The position numbers and the translations under genes are program-made. Positions 10,292 to 21,900 of a stretch of 64,000 nucleotides of DNA are shown here, one piece after another (positions within the stretch are counted from its first letter, which is position 1; every line of letters begins with the position of its first letter). Under the pieces are notes generated by a model that was given only the letters and a program-made list of their open reading frames with translations, ran no database searches and was not told where the DNA came from. This DNA is from Nissolia schottii (Eukaryota > Streptophyta > Magnoliopsida > Fabales > Fabaceae). Where the stretch lies: assembly GCA_003254905.1 (NCBI GenBank), contig QANU01040708.1, positions 558,001 to 622,000 on the forward strand, in the 5' to 3' direction.

Positions 10292-12305
10292 TATTATACC
10301 AAAAAGTTTGCAAAGAAAATAAAAGGGTCCCTCAGTCACAATTTGTGATACGCGACCCAATAATGATCGTATAACGATCAACAACTTCTTATTTCTTTCC
10401 CATATGTAAATTCTCAATCTCTTCTATTTTTTTTCTTCATTCAATCTCATTTAATTCTTCTTTCTCTTTTACTTATGTAATTTACTTTCAATTTATGTAT
10501 TTTCTAGCCTCTTTACTTGCACTTTCACGTTGCAATATTATTAAAGTTATTCATTTTAATTTTCTCTTTTCCACTACATGAGAATTCATAGGAGGAATTG
10601 CTTCCATTTTCTGAGTCAAGATCGAGAAGTAAAATTGCGATTTTGGGTGTCCTATTAATCAAAAATCCAATGAAAGAACATGCAATTAAAAACACAATTC
10701 ACGTACCGGTTCTTTACCAAGGACTTAATAATCGGTTGTTCCTTTAAAATAATTTTTTGATTTTTCATCACTGTGAGAAAGCAGTGGTAACATACTATCC
10801 ACCATGGCTGAAAATTTTTCTTCTAATGCTAATGAGCATTTACAGGCCAATGACAATGAAAATTGCGGTGATGGCATCCTGCCAACTCTAACAATTTTTC
10901 AACTCCAGTCTAATGTGCAAAATATGACCAGAAACAATGGGAAAACGTGTCATCATAAATACCCAAAAATTCTTTAGAAATATTAATGAAGTGTCATTAG
11001 GTATGATTCGACAACAAATGGAAGAAAGTCATCGTAATTTGGTTGATTTGTTAACACAACAAATGACCAATGTTTTGGCTAATTTTGTTAATTCGACAAA
11101 TGGCAGGCTTGAAGTGTTAACTAGGCAAGTTAATAGAATTGCCGAAGTTATTATTATGGAAGAAAATGTCGAATACCCCATCGTTCAACAAAATAATATT
11201 GGGGGCAACAAAATATCTATCAAGTTGTCAAACAAATTTTGATAGATTTGGGTTCAATGTTGGAAATTCAAATAGGCCTTATTTAAAAGTCAACACATAT
11301 GATTTTTGTAATATTAAAAAAGACTCAAATGAGTTAATTGATGATTTCTTGACCCGAATTCACCAAATGAAGAGTCGGTGTTTGACGCCTATACCAGAAT
11401 ATGAAATGATGAAGATATCCATACATGGTCTTGGTCTCTCTATTTAGAAGAAATTAGTCGGTCAACATTTTTTTAATATGCCTCAACTTGCAAAAATAGT
11501 TCAACAAATCGAGCAAGTGAAGACTGAGAAATTAAGAAGGCAAGTTGAAGGATTTTTATATTTTAATTTTTATTATATTTTCTATGCCTTGGGTTGGAAA
11601 GGATTATGCTAAAAAAAGCTATGTGATAAGCCAAGATATGTTTCGACCGCATTAGAAACATTTGCCAACAGAGAATTCAAATTATTTGGCTATAATATGG
11701 AAGCAAGTATCAGTGAAAGTGCATGAAAACAAAATGTCTATATAGTCCGACTCAATATTAAATATTTATCTTATCTTTTTCTCTTGATCAAAAGATAAAT
11801 AGTTGGGGGCATTTTGTTATACCAAAAAGTTTGCTAAGAAAAACAAAAGTCTCTCGGTCACAATTTGTGATAAGCGACCCAATAATGGTCGTATGACGAC
11901 CGACAATAAATTGTGACAATTTGAAGCAAATGAAAGCACATGTCAAAGGTTTATCTACGTGTCTCAGGGGTTCCAAGCAGTTACAAAGACCAACCGCCCA
12001 AGAAGTTACAAGAGGTTACATGAAGACGAACACCCAAGACTCAGCCAACCGTACAAAGCTATTATATCATAAGATTTTCTATATATAGGAGAGTGGAGAT
12101 CAGAATTAAAGCGATTTGATTCGCTTGGTAAGTACTCTACAAGTACTCTCGCCATCGCTACAGTACCAAAGTTTCTTCTTCTTCTTCTTCTTTCCCATAT
12201 ATAAATTTTCAATCTTTTCTACTTCTTTTCTCACCCAATCTCTTTTAATTTTTCTTTCTCTTTTACTTCTATAATTTACTTTCAGTTTATATTTATATAA
12301 TTTCC
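10292..12305 (+). mobile_element. Broken LTR retroelement (fossil)
   Basis: Two related direct repeats, at about 10292-10505 and 11815-12305, both open with TTATACCAAAAAGTTTGC and share a CT-rich 3' part ending near CTTTTACTTNTATAATTTAC. They bracket an internal region with gag-like remnants (about 10800-11560). The right repeat holds a TATA-like CTATATATAGGAG. No reverse transcriptase or integrase region is recognisable. Family is uncertain, with Ty3-like gag suspected. It is clearly broken in many places and, from the LTR divergence, old. Confidence 0.6.
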
Positions 12306-13019
12306 AAAAAAATCCCGTGAAAGAACTCCTTTTCTTCTTCTTCTAGGTTCTTGTGTTGGGAAATTTTGTTTTCTTGTTCTTCTAGTCTAGCAGGACTAGA
12401 ATGTCCAGAACCCTGGAATGCGCACACACATTTTTTAAACTTGCAGGTCATTATGTGATTGTTGTAATAGTATCCAGGAAGCCCAAGCTTCTCATGTTTA
12501 TAGATAAAAACATGGTTTCAGAGGCTTTGATAACCTTTTATGTAGCAATCCCTTTTATCGCCACATACTATATGCACCTTTTATACATTTGGAATATTTG
12601 TGTGTTTTGCAATGCAGGGTTGCAGCTAAACTAGAATGGGAGGTTCTGTACATATTGAGGTTCTGTACACACACATATATGTTTTTATCAGGGTATCGAT
12701 ACCTTTTTATATTTTAACTGTTATGATTTATTTTCAAGCTTAAAATAATAAGTATTTAGAGTTAATGGGATATGTGACTGATTCTTAGACATAGATAATC
12801 ATAAGGTACTAATAACATTGAATTTGATGGGGGTACTGGAATAATTTCCCATATACATATATATCAGTTTCTTTGTTATAGTTGTTTAGGCACTAATGAA
12901 TTCAAGTATTGGTAATATATTCAATTATTATTAGTTGTTAACTGTGTTCACCAAGAAAAGATATGCAGTCTGCTTCTTTATTAAAAAAAAAAACAAATTA
13001 GACATTCCCATATTCAAAA
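12306..13019. other. Spacer, no gene seen
   Basis: Short open frames only. Its right part may be the interior of a CACTA-type element whose end is seen at 13278, but the other end was not found. Confidence 0.35.
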
Positions 13020-13278
13020 GTAACGTTAAATGAATGTAAGGTGTGGGACTAAAGGTAGAACTTCCCCACCTTTACAGAGTGTCGTTGAATGGCAATAATT
13101 ATGTGGGTAAATTATCACTTCCCCACATAAAAATGTTAAATGATAATACGTGTCGCTAAACGTTTCCCTTACCCACACTGGAAATAGCAGCATTCAAATC
13201 AAACGGTGGAAGATCATTTAGCCACGTTCAAAAAGAGGACATTTATGAATGTGACTAAATGACATATTTTTTGTAGTG
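13020..13278. mobile_element. CACTA transposon end with subterminal repeats
   Basis: Read on the minus strand, the segment ends in CACTACAAAAAATATGTC, the terminal signature of En/Spm (CACTA) elements in plants. The 250 bp inside it hold repeated short words in both orientations (GTTAAATGA, CATTTAGCCACGTTC, GAATGTGACTAAATGAC), as expected for subterminal transposase-binding repeats. No opposite CACTA end or transposase frame was found in the window, so this is probably a solo end or an eroded element. Confidence 0.5.
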
Positions 13279-13279
13279 A

Positions 13280-14940
13280 ATACTTAAGACCTCTACTTAA
13301 ATTAGATCAATCTCTTTTTGTTGATCCACGTGCTTGTCAATCTTCAAGTAGTTATCTAAATAGTAAATTCAATATATTTCGCACAAAAATATATTTTTCT
13401 AGCTAGCTATATCCCTTGAATATATCAGGTCGGTATCAATTTTGGTATATATCTCCTTCTCCTTAATCCGTTATCCCAATCTGGTTGCTTATATTGAGTC
13501 TTACACCTGTGATTTAAGGTGCAGAAGCCCCCTCACTGACTAATGCAGTGGTATAAGTTAAAATTAGAGACACTACTCACGTTATTGCATGCATAAGAGT
13601 CTTAATTTTTGACTTATTTATTCTTTTAATTATATTTAATCATACATTTGTTAAAATCTTAACAAAATTAACAAAATTTTAACAAATATATAATTAAAGA
13701 TAATGAAAATAAATAAATAGGATAAAAATTAAGATTTATAAACATTACTAAAGTGGAAACCATTGTTTTGGAATTAATTTTTCCACCGTATGCCCATTCA
13801 GATTTGTCAGATAATTAGCCAGAGCAACGATACTAACGTAGTATGTGTGGTTGGGGCGAATTTAATTGTAGGCAGAATGGTAGGCTAGCCAACTATATAC
13901 GTGTCGGTAGAGTTGACCAACGTATTATTTCCGTGTATGTCAGCGAGAGTAGACTTTTTTTGCTGCGAAATAGTAGACGATCGTTCTGCTTGTGGCTATA
14001 GCTAAATTAGATAAATGTCATTTCCTTACATGGCAAATGAGTTACTAACTTTGCCAGAGCTTCAACCACTGCATTACAAGATCTAACAGCAAAATAACAA
14101 TCAAAAAATAAAAATCAAGAGCCATAATTAGTAAAGATGTCTTGACTTGAACTAATGACTCATAAAGAGAGAAGTCACTTTCCTCTTGTTAAGTACTTTT
14201 TGATCAAGGCGGAAAAAATGCTCTTTAATCTTTTTTTTAAAAAAAATTTGAAAGGAAAAATGTGATTTAATCTATTTCACAATTCAATACATTAGTTATG
14301 ATATTAAAAAAATTAATAAGTTAAAGGATTTTACTACTATGTATCCTTAGGGCACTTGTTAAAGATATTAAAAAAGAAAATTTTCATTAAAAATAAAAAA
14401 ATTATAATATTTTAATGCATTAAAAACTTGAAATATTTTTATTTTTAAATCCTTATCAAGTATATATCTTTAAAAAACTTATTAGCAAAATCTTAAATTA
14501 AAACACATTAATTATGACCTACAATAACTTATGTCTTTCTCCTAATGAATTAGAGCACAATAATTTTTAGTGACAATATTCAAATTTCTTTAATTAGTAC
14601 GTAGAATCATTAATTTTATCTCTGCAGTTATTACATGAGAAATATTTAAAAGATGTAATTCATAAGTTTAAATATTAATTTACACACTTATTCTTTAAAA
14701 TATTTGTGTTAATATTAAGATTTATGGGTTAGTTGTCCCGAACATTGTTAAATAGTACATAAGATAAGATGTATAGGCTGACTCCTACGTGGGGTATTTG
14801 ACTTTGACCATATCCTCAGTCGTTTCTCATTTAATGTTTTCCCGCCAACGCCCCCAACTGTGTGTTTAGTTTAGAGAACATGCAACCATTTAATGGACAC
14901 AGCTACCACTAGAAAGAAGAATGAATGTGCTATAGCTAGT
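13280..14940. other. Spacer and upstream region of the glycine-rich gene
   Basis: AT-rich, with no gene recognised. The last few hundred bases are the presumed promoter of the glycine-rich protein gene. Confidence 0.4.
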
Positions 14941-14950
14941 GGACGAACCC

Positions 14951-14958
14951 TATATAAT
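14951..14958 (+). promoter_or_regulatory. TATA box of glycine-rich protein gene
   Basis: TATATAAT lies 85 bp upstream of the ATG at 15036, leaving a leader of about 50 bases with a start expected ~30 bp downstream. Confidence 0.6.
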
Positions 14959-15035
14959 ATAATGCATACGTACTTCATTCCTCACCCAAATTGCAAGCGG
15001 AGTGGATAATCACTATTGTTTGTTTTAATTCGCAT

Positions 15036-15902
15036 ATGGCTACTTCTACTGGGAAATGGCTTCTCTTGAGTGTTCTTGTTCTTTTCACTGTCCTTCACTT
15101 GAGTGTGCCCACCCTTGGTGATCAAAAGCTTGACAAAGATAGGTTCGGAGGCGATGATTGCAGGTTTGGACGCTGTAGGGGTTGGATGGGAGGTCGAGGG
15201 CCACGTGGTCGTCGTGGTGGTTTTGGTGGAAGAGGAGGAGGCTTTGGTGGTGGTGCAGGTGGAGGTCTTGGAGGCGGTAGTGGTCCTGGAGGAGGTTTTG
15301 GAGGTGGGGCTGGTGGAGGAGGTGGCGGCGGGGGTGGTGGTGGCCTGGGAGGTGGGTCAGGACAAGGTGGAGGATTTGGAGCTGGGGGTGGTGTTGGTGG
15401 AGGTGCGGGAGGGGTAGGTGGTGGTGGTGGAGGTGGAGGAGGAGGCGGCGGTGGTGGTTTGGGTGGAGGGTCAGGCCATGGTGGAGGGTTTGGTGCTGGT
15501 GGTGGTGTAGGGAGTGGGGCTGGTGCAGGAGGAGGAGGTGGTGGTGGTGGTGGTGGTGGAGGAGGAGGAGGAATAGGGGGAGGTTCAGGTCAGGGTGGAG
15601 GCTTTGGTGCTGGTGGTGGTGTAGGAAGCGGGGGTGGTGGAGGACTTGGTGGAGGAGGAGGAGCAGGAGGAGGTGGTGGTGGAGGAATAGGTGGAGGTTC
15701 AGGTCAAGGTGGAGGCTTTGGTGCAGGTGGTGGCATAGGACGCGGAGGTGGTAGTGGTTTGGGTGGAGGTGCAGGTGGTGGTCACGGTGGAGGAGGAGGG
15801 ATCGGAATTGGAATAGGCATTGGCATTGGAGTTGGAACTGGAGCTGGTCAAGGAGTAGGCATTGGTTCCGGTAGTGGAGGAGGAGGTGGAGGTAAACATT
15901 GA
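15036..15902 (+). CDS. Secreted glycine-rich protein, probably cell wall
   Basis: A 288-residue glycine-rich protein. The frame is open slightly upstream, but the first ATG is at 15036 and begins a clear signal peptide (MATSTGKWLLLSVLVLFTVL), so secretion to the cell wall is likely. A short charged segment with two Cys (residues ~40-50, DDCRFGRCRG) and an Arg-rich stretch follow. The rest is glycine-dominated. It contains five related modules of the type GGGSGQGGGFGAGGGVG joined by poly-Gly linkers, then a (GI)n stretch (GIGIGIGIGIGVG) and a C-terminal GGGGGGKH. No RNA-binding domain or zinc finger is present, so this is a structural class I-like GRP, not an RNA-binding GRP. Single exon. The exact wall role is not deducible. 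Confidence 0.88.
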   Translation: MATSTGKWLLLSVLVLFTVLHLSVPTLGDQKLDKDRFGGDDCRFGRCRGWMGGRGPRGRRGGFGGRGGGFGGGAGGGLGGGSGPGGGFGGGAGGGGGGGGGGGLGGGSGQGGGFGAGGGVGGGAGGVGGGGGGGGGGGGGGLGGGSGHGGGFGAGGGVGSGAGAGGGGGGGGGGGGGGGIGGGSGQGGGFGAGGGVGSGGGGGLGGGGGAGGGGGGGIGGGSGQGGGFGAGGGIGRGGGSGLGGGAGGGHGGGGGIGIGIGIGIGVGTGAGQGVGIGSGSGGGGGGKH

Positions 15903-18700
15903 GCATGCATGAAGCTTTGGAAATTAACAACAGTGTTTGGATATGTCCCACAAAAGTCAAATTGAGTCCTTTATGTGATTACCATAGTGTTTCAATTTTT
16001 ATTTTGTTTGTGGTTTGGAAACCTTAATTGTAATTTATTTCAAGGTACAAAATTGCAAGGTCCATCTTTGTCACACTATCCATTAATGTGGTATACATGT
16101 GGCAACAATTTTTCTACATAAATGGGCTTACTTGTCATCTCCTATACAATATGGAATTATCTTTTTATATCAGAAAACTAATAAACTATTCGATTACATA
16201 TGTACTGCCTTTCTTGGATCGAGTCGTTTTTTGGTTCGTACTTGCTCAAAAATTCTGGATGAACTATTCAGATTATGCCATAAACTCATTCTATTTAGAT
16301 AAATAATCCTACCTTTATTCTTTTTTATTGGAAACTGAACTAAATTTTCCTTATCAAGCAAAGATCAAATGAACAAATTATATATCTTCACCTTTATATT
16401 ATTAATAGTGACCTGCACACGTATTAGGGCTTAAAATCTTTATTCATTTGCAACGAATTCTAAGTTTCAAACTTGGTTTGTCACCACATTAAGAAAAGGT
16501 AAGATGGTTAGTTTGTCTCGTGTAAAGCTTGTATTATTAATTAGCTGTCCAAAAATTACTTAATTACTTGAGAAAGACGAATTAATGAAACATATGCATA
16601 CGACCATGCTTTAGTGACCAAATGCTTGGGAAGCTACTGAAAATAAGAGTTTTGTTGGTTACCTTTCCAAACTGATACTACGCATACGTGAGAAAGAAAA
16701 CACACTGAATGAAGTAATAACTAAACACAGGAAATTTGTAGCATTAACAATCTTTAGATGTAATTTAAATAAATTTTTGAAAAATTTTACTTTGGAAAAA
16801 TTTAAATCCTATTAATCATGCATGACAAATCAGTTGCGTGGACCATGTGACATTTTCTAATACAAATAGTTATGGATCAAATGTTGCGGCGTGGCCTTTT
16901 CCTTGTTTGTTTGAGTTTTGTTTGGGAGCTTTGGCAATTTTCTTGATGGTTTTGCCATAGTGTGTTATTGACTCATTTCTTTTGCTTTTTTTTCCTATTT
17001 ACTTTTTAGCTCTTGCTTGCCTCCCCGCCCAGAGATATTAAAAAAAGGATCGTTCATCCTATTAAATCACTAAATCATTGATTTAATTAGTAAATTATTA
17101 GGTCAGTTGTTGAATCATATTTTAATTAATAAATATAAAAATATAATTTAATGTAACAAAATACATAATAATGTACTTAATTTGGTGATAGATATTACAT
17201 TATATAGGTGAATTGAATTTAATTTTACTAAATAATATTTTTAAAAAATATTCAAAATTTATTGAATCGGTTTAACTGCTACTGAACTGATTACACCGAA
17301 TTACTTGAATTTTGAGTAGTTTATTCCGAGCCACATCAGATCAATGCGAGTCAATTGCGAATCTGATCTAAAACTATGCTCCCGACTTGGCATGGTTTAA
17401 GCGCTTGTCTCATTAAAATAATAATAATAAAAAAAGCTATCTTATCAAATGAATGGTACTGAAGAACCCTTTCAGTAATGCTTGGGTTATCGGGGTTAAG
17501 ATTGATTTTGGATGAAAATCCTAAAGTTTATGCGTCATGCAACATTCACACTCTCACCTACTCCTGTTCAATATTTCAATTATTACACTGCAAAGCCGTC
17601 GTGAACTCAGAAATTGCTAATATAACAGATCTATTTATCTTTTAAAAATTAATATTGAAAAATGTTCCAATGGCTTGACTAGGAAACCCTCCACCATTGA
17701 TCTCTATGTAATTTCTCTAAGTTACACACAGAGATCATTTTTTTTTGGGTCATAGGCGGCTAAATCTCTAAAGTTAAATAACAAAATATAATAAGAAATT
17801 TATTCGTATTGATTAATCCTGGCAATCATAAATCATTAGGATTAGTCTATTAGTGAGAAATTTGAGTAAAATACATGAAGTTCTAAGTTTAAATTTCATT
17901 TCAATTAATATAATTTTGAAAGGACAAAAAAAATCTAACAAAAAAAATTCATAGCTTTTCATTAGCCTAATTTCTTGGTTTTTTTTATATAAAAAAGAAA
18001 TTAAGTGATATTTTGTACATTTTTGATCGAATATATTTTTTTCTTTCAAATACTGAAACTAGCTACGTTGTGCTTGGGCTAGTTTCTTTTTCTCTTCTTT
18101 GGAGTCATTTAATTATGAATTGTTGGGTGTACTTTTAAAAAGATAAAATATACTAAGGATAGAGGTGTAAATTAACATAATTAAATAATTCAATTCTTAT
18201 TTTACTAAATTTTAAATATAATAATTTAAAAATAAATTCAAATCTCATTTTATATATTTGGTTTCTAATTTAAATCAAATAAATTTAATTCAAATCATTT
18301 CCACTTTTATTTGATTATAAATGTACCCTATTTTTTTTTTTTTTGGTTATATTCAATGCATTGATGAAATCTTAAAGTTTTTATCTTTCCAATAATTTTT
18401 TTTATTAAATTTTTAACAAGTGCTTTTGTTAGCAAAACCTTTAATATTAATGCTTATTCATGAAGATTAACATTACATTGCACTTAAAAATTTAATTATT
18501 ATGCATTGATATTATAATTAAAGGTATCATTAAATCAAATTAAACTCTAAATTTTACACTATTGGTGCATAAAAATTAAGTGAAGGAAATTAATCACAGT
18601 TGAAAATGGTGCATGCTTCTGCACAAAAACAAAACCATTTAACACTACACAACCTTCTTCTTTTGATCACAATTAACTAGGAAAGTTGTAAAACAAAGAA
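15903..18700. other. Intergenic spacer, no gene seen
   Basis: The 3' untranslated region of the glycine-rich gene probably ends near 16050. The rest is AT-rich, with no recognisable genes. A stretch at about 17060-17400 with repeated ATTAATTAAAT and GAATCGGTT words may be an eroded element, but no ends could be set. Confidence 0.4.
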
Positions 18701-18934
18701 AAACCAAAAGGTGTCCACAATTGCTACTTTGGTATGCGTCGCAGAGAATAAACAAGCAGCTCTCGGACACACTAATAAGAAAGTGTCTGTTCTGTTCCCG
18801 CCGTTTGAGTGAGGAGCGAGTGCGTTCCATCACTGTTGAACCCCCAACGTCCTCTCTTCTCTTCGATCTTCGCAAAAGCCGCGCTTTCAAATTTCAATCG
18901 GAAACCCTAAACCCCTTCTCTGTTCCCTTCGTCA

Positions 18935-21900
18935 ATGGAGCTTCGCTCTCGTCGCCGCCTTTCCCAAAACGCGGTTTCCGGTAACACTCCATCTCTGATT
19001 TTTGTCTTTTCCCATTTTCATTCATTTATTTATTTTTTCTTTTCGCGGTTTTGGATGTTGCGTTGTTGACTTTGCTACTGTTTGGTCGTTGAGAAAGTGT
19101 TTTTTTAATTGTGATCGTTCGTGGTTTTTAATTTTTGTACGGAATTTGTTCCGCTGGTTGAGGTTTTAGGAAGACGAAATTGAAATTTGAGTCTAAGTAA
19201 CTCCACTGCTGCTACCTATTTTTTAAGAATTTTTGCGGTTAATTGGTTTCGTGATGTGTAGTGTTTTAGGTTGAGAGTTCTTGTTTCAGATGTGGCGATT
19301 TACTTTGTGAAACTGAGTGATCATCGTCATCGTTAGTTACTATTGTGGTGTGTTCATGTTTGAACTAGCAAGAGGGAAGGGGAAGCAGCCCAGGGATGCC
19401 TTTGGGGAAGTTGAAGCTAAAGGCCAGTGCAGCAATGATGTGGATGAAGGTGTTTACATATTATCTTCAAATTCGGAGTCCAATTATGAAGAAGGTATGC
19501 TACCTTTTATTCCAATTTTGTGATGATTTTTATTTTAAGATATTTAGGATATTCGTGTCCCTGAAGTTGTTTTGACTGGAGGAATGTTATGAACTAGTAA
19601 TTTGTCTATATATGATTCTAGTCGAACTTGTAATAACTCTGAATGAGAAGAACGCAGAGTATAGTTTATACTAGGGAACATTTGCTTTCCCCTTTGGAAG
19701 AAAATTGGAACCCTTTTATTTATGCAATGGTGAATCTCATTATGGTGACGAATCTGATTTTTGTTTTTTCAAAAACTTAATGCCCTGCCCAAACAGATGA
19801 AGAGTTTGATGGGAACATTGTTTTCAACTTGAACCAAGAACCAACTTCAAGCATGAGTGTTGCTATTGGAGAATATGTTGCTTCTGATTCATCTGATGGT
19901 AGCAATCCTTTATACAAAAGAGGAAAGGCACAGTCCAGAAAGAAAAGAAAGACACTCAACATGAGAAATGGGGAAGCGGGTGATGTAGAGATTCGGCTAC
20001 CAGTTCCTATTGATTTGACTAAGAACAAAAAGAAGAAGACAGCGAGAAAGTCAAGAAAGGGAGATTCTGAGATAGTATTATTATGGAATGCTTGGGAAGA
20101 GGAGCAAGAGAGATGGATTGATGAGCATTTATTGGAAGATACTGACTTAGATCATCAAAGTGAAGTATTGAATGAAACTGCTGAGCCATCCTCAGATCTG
20201 ACCATGCCTCTGCTAAGGTATCAGAAGGAATGGCTAGCCTGGGCTTTGAAACAGGAAAGTTCTGTGACTAGAGGAGGAATCCTTGCAGATGAAATGGGGA
20301 TGGGGAAGACTATTCAAGCAATTGCCCTTGTCCTTTCTAAACGGGAATTCCACCAAACAATTTGTGAACCAGATGAACCCTCACCTTCTGCAGGTTCATC
20401 ACGAGTCTTGCCTGTAATCAAAGGAACACTTGTCGTTTGTCCTGTGGTTGCTGTCACTCAGTGGGTTAGCGAGATTGATCGATTTACTTTGAAAGGAAGC
20501 ACCAAGGTGCTGGTTTATCACGGGGCAAAGAGAGGGAAGAATGTTGAACAGTTCTCTGAGTATGATTTTGTAATAACAACATACTCTATTGTTGAGTCTG
20601 AGTATAGAAAATATATGATGCCTCCTAAGGAGAAGTGCCCATATTGTGGAAAACTATTTTACCTGAACAAGTTATCTTATCACCAAAGGTATTTTTGTGG
20701 GCCTGATGCTGTTAGAACAGAAAAACAATCAAAGCAAATGAAGAAAAATAAAAGATTTTTGATGAAACTGAAGAGTAAAGAGCTGAAGTATTGTAATGAA
20801 GAATTGGAAGAGGGTTTTATCAAGAAAAAGGGAGGGGAAATGCACTTTAGATTGGACGATTCAGATGCCACAGACAGGGAGAAGTCATTTCTACATGCTG
20901 TAAAGTGGCAGCGGATCATACTGGATGAGGTCAGTTGCAGTAGTATATTATGATCAACACTGATCAAAATATTTTACTTCGATACTGTGAACTTGCTATA
21001 AACTGTTATTTAATGGAATAAAAGATTCATTTTGTATCTTTTCCTGTTTTATTTTATTCCCACTTTCTCTATATACAAGTACATGTGTGTTTGCTTTTTT
21101 TCTCTTTTGACTATCTCAAGTAAACTTTGTTGTTATCTGTTATCTCCTACTTGTTTGTACAGAGAAGTAATTTTTTTTTAAAAGAATAAACCAATGAATT
21201 GTTTGCCTAAGCTTAGTTTTTTGGCATAACAACTCTAATTTTATTTATGTATATTTTTATTTTTTATTTTTTCTTATTTTATTACAAACATTATGCTATG
21301 AAATCATCATTGTGTGGTATTTTACATAGTCATGCTTCTATTTAATTGACTTTTTTCTTTATATGAAAAATAGGCACACTATATAAAATCTAGACATTGT
21401 AACACTGCAAAAGCTGTTCTTGCTTTAGAGTCTTCCTACAGATGGGCATTAAGTGGCACTCCCCTTCAGAATCGTGTTGGAGAGCTGTATTCTCTGGTAA
21501 GTTTACAGTCTTTTTTCTGTAATCTATAGTTTGTGATTTTGATATAATTTATCAAGGACTAACTCCTCCTAAAAGCTGTTAAATAGTAGGCAAGGAATGT
21601 TTTATATCTCATCTCTGACACGTTTACCTACGATGCCTATGCAGGTACGGTTTCTGCAAATAGTTCCTTATTCCTATTACTTGTGCAAGGACTGCGATTG
21701 CAGGACACTTGATCATAGGTATGCATAAGATTTGGAATGTTGTGTGGATATGAATTTGGCTGGCAATAGTTGTATTTATGGACTTGATGTGTGAACTAAT
21801 TACTAAGGGCTTGATTTTTAGTATTATTTTTTCTTTCTTCATCCCTGAATTGATTTGCTGAAGAAGTTGCTGAAATTCAGCTTTTTCTCATTATTTCATA

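Noticed and set aside
15085-15960. Long minus-strand open frame rich in His and Leu opposite the glycine-rich gene
   Set aside because: It is the antisense shadow of Gly codons (GGN read as NCC/CAC) and has no start context or family.
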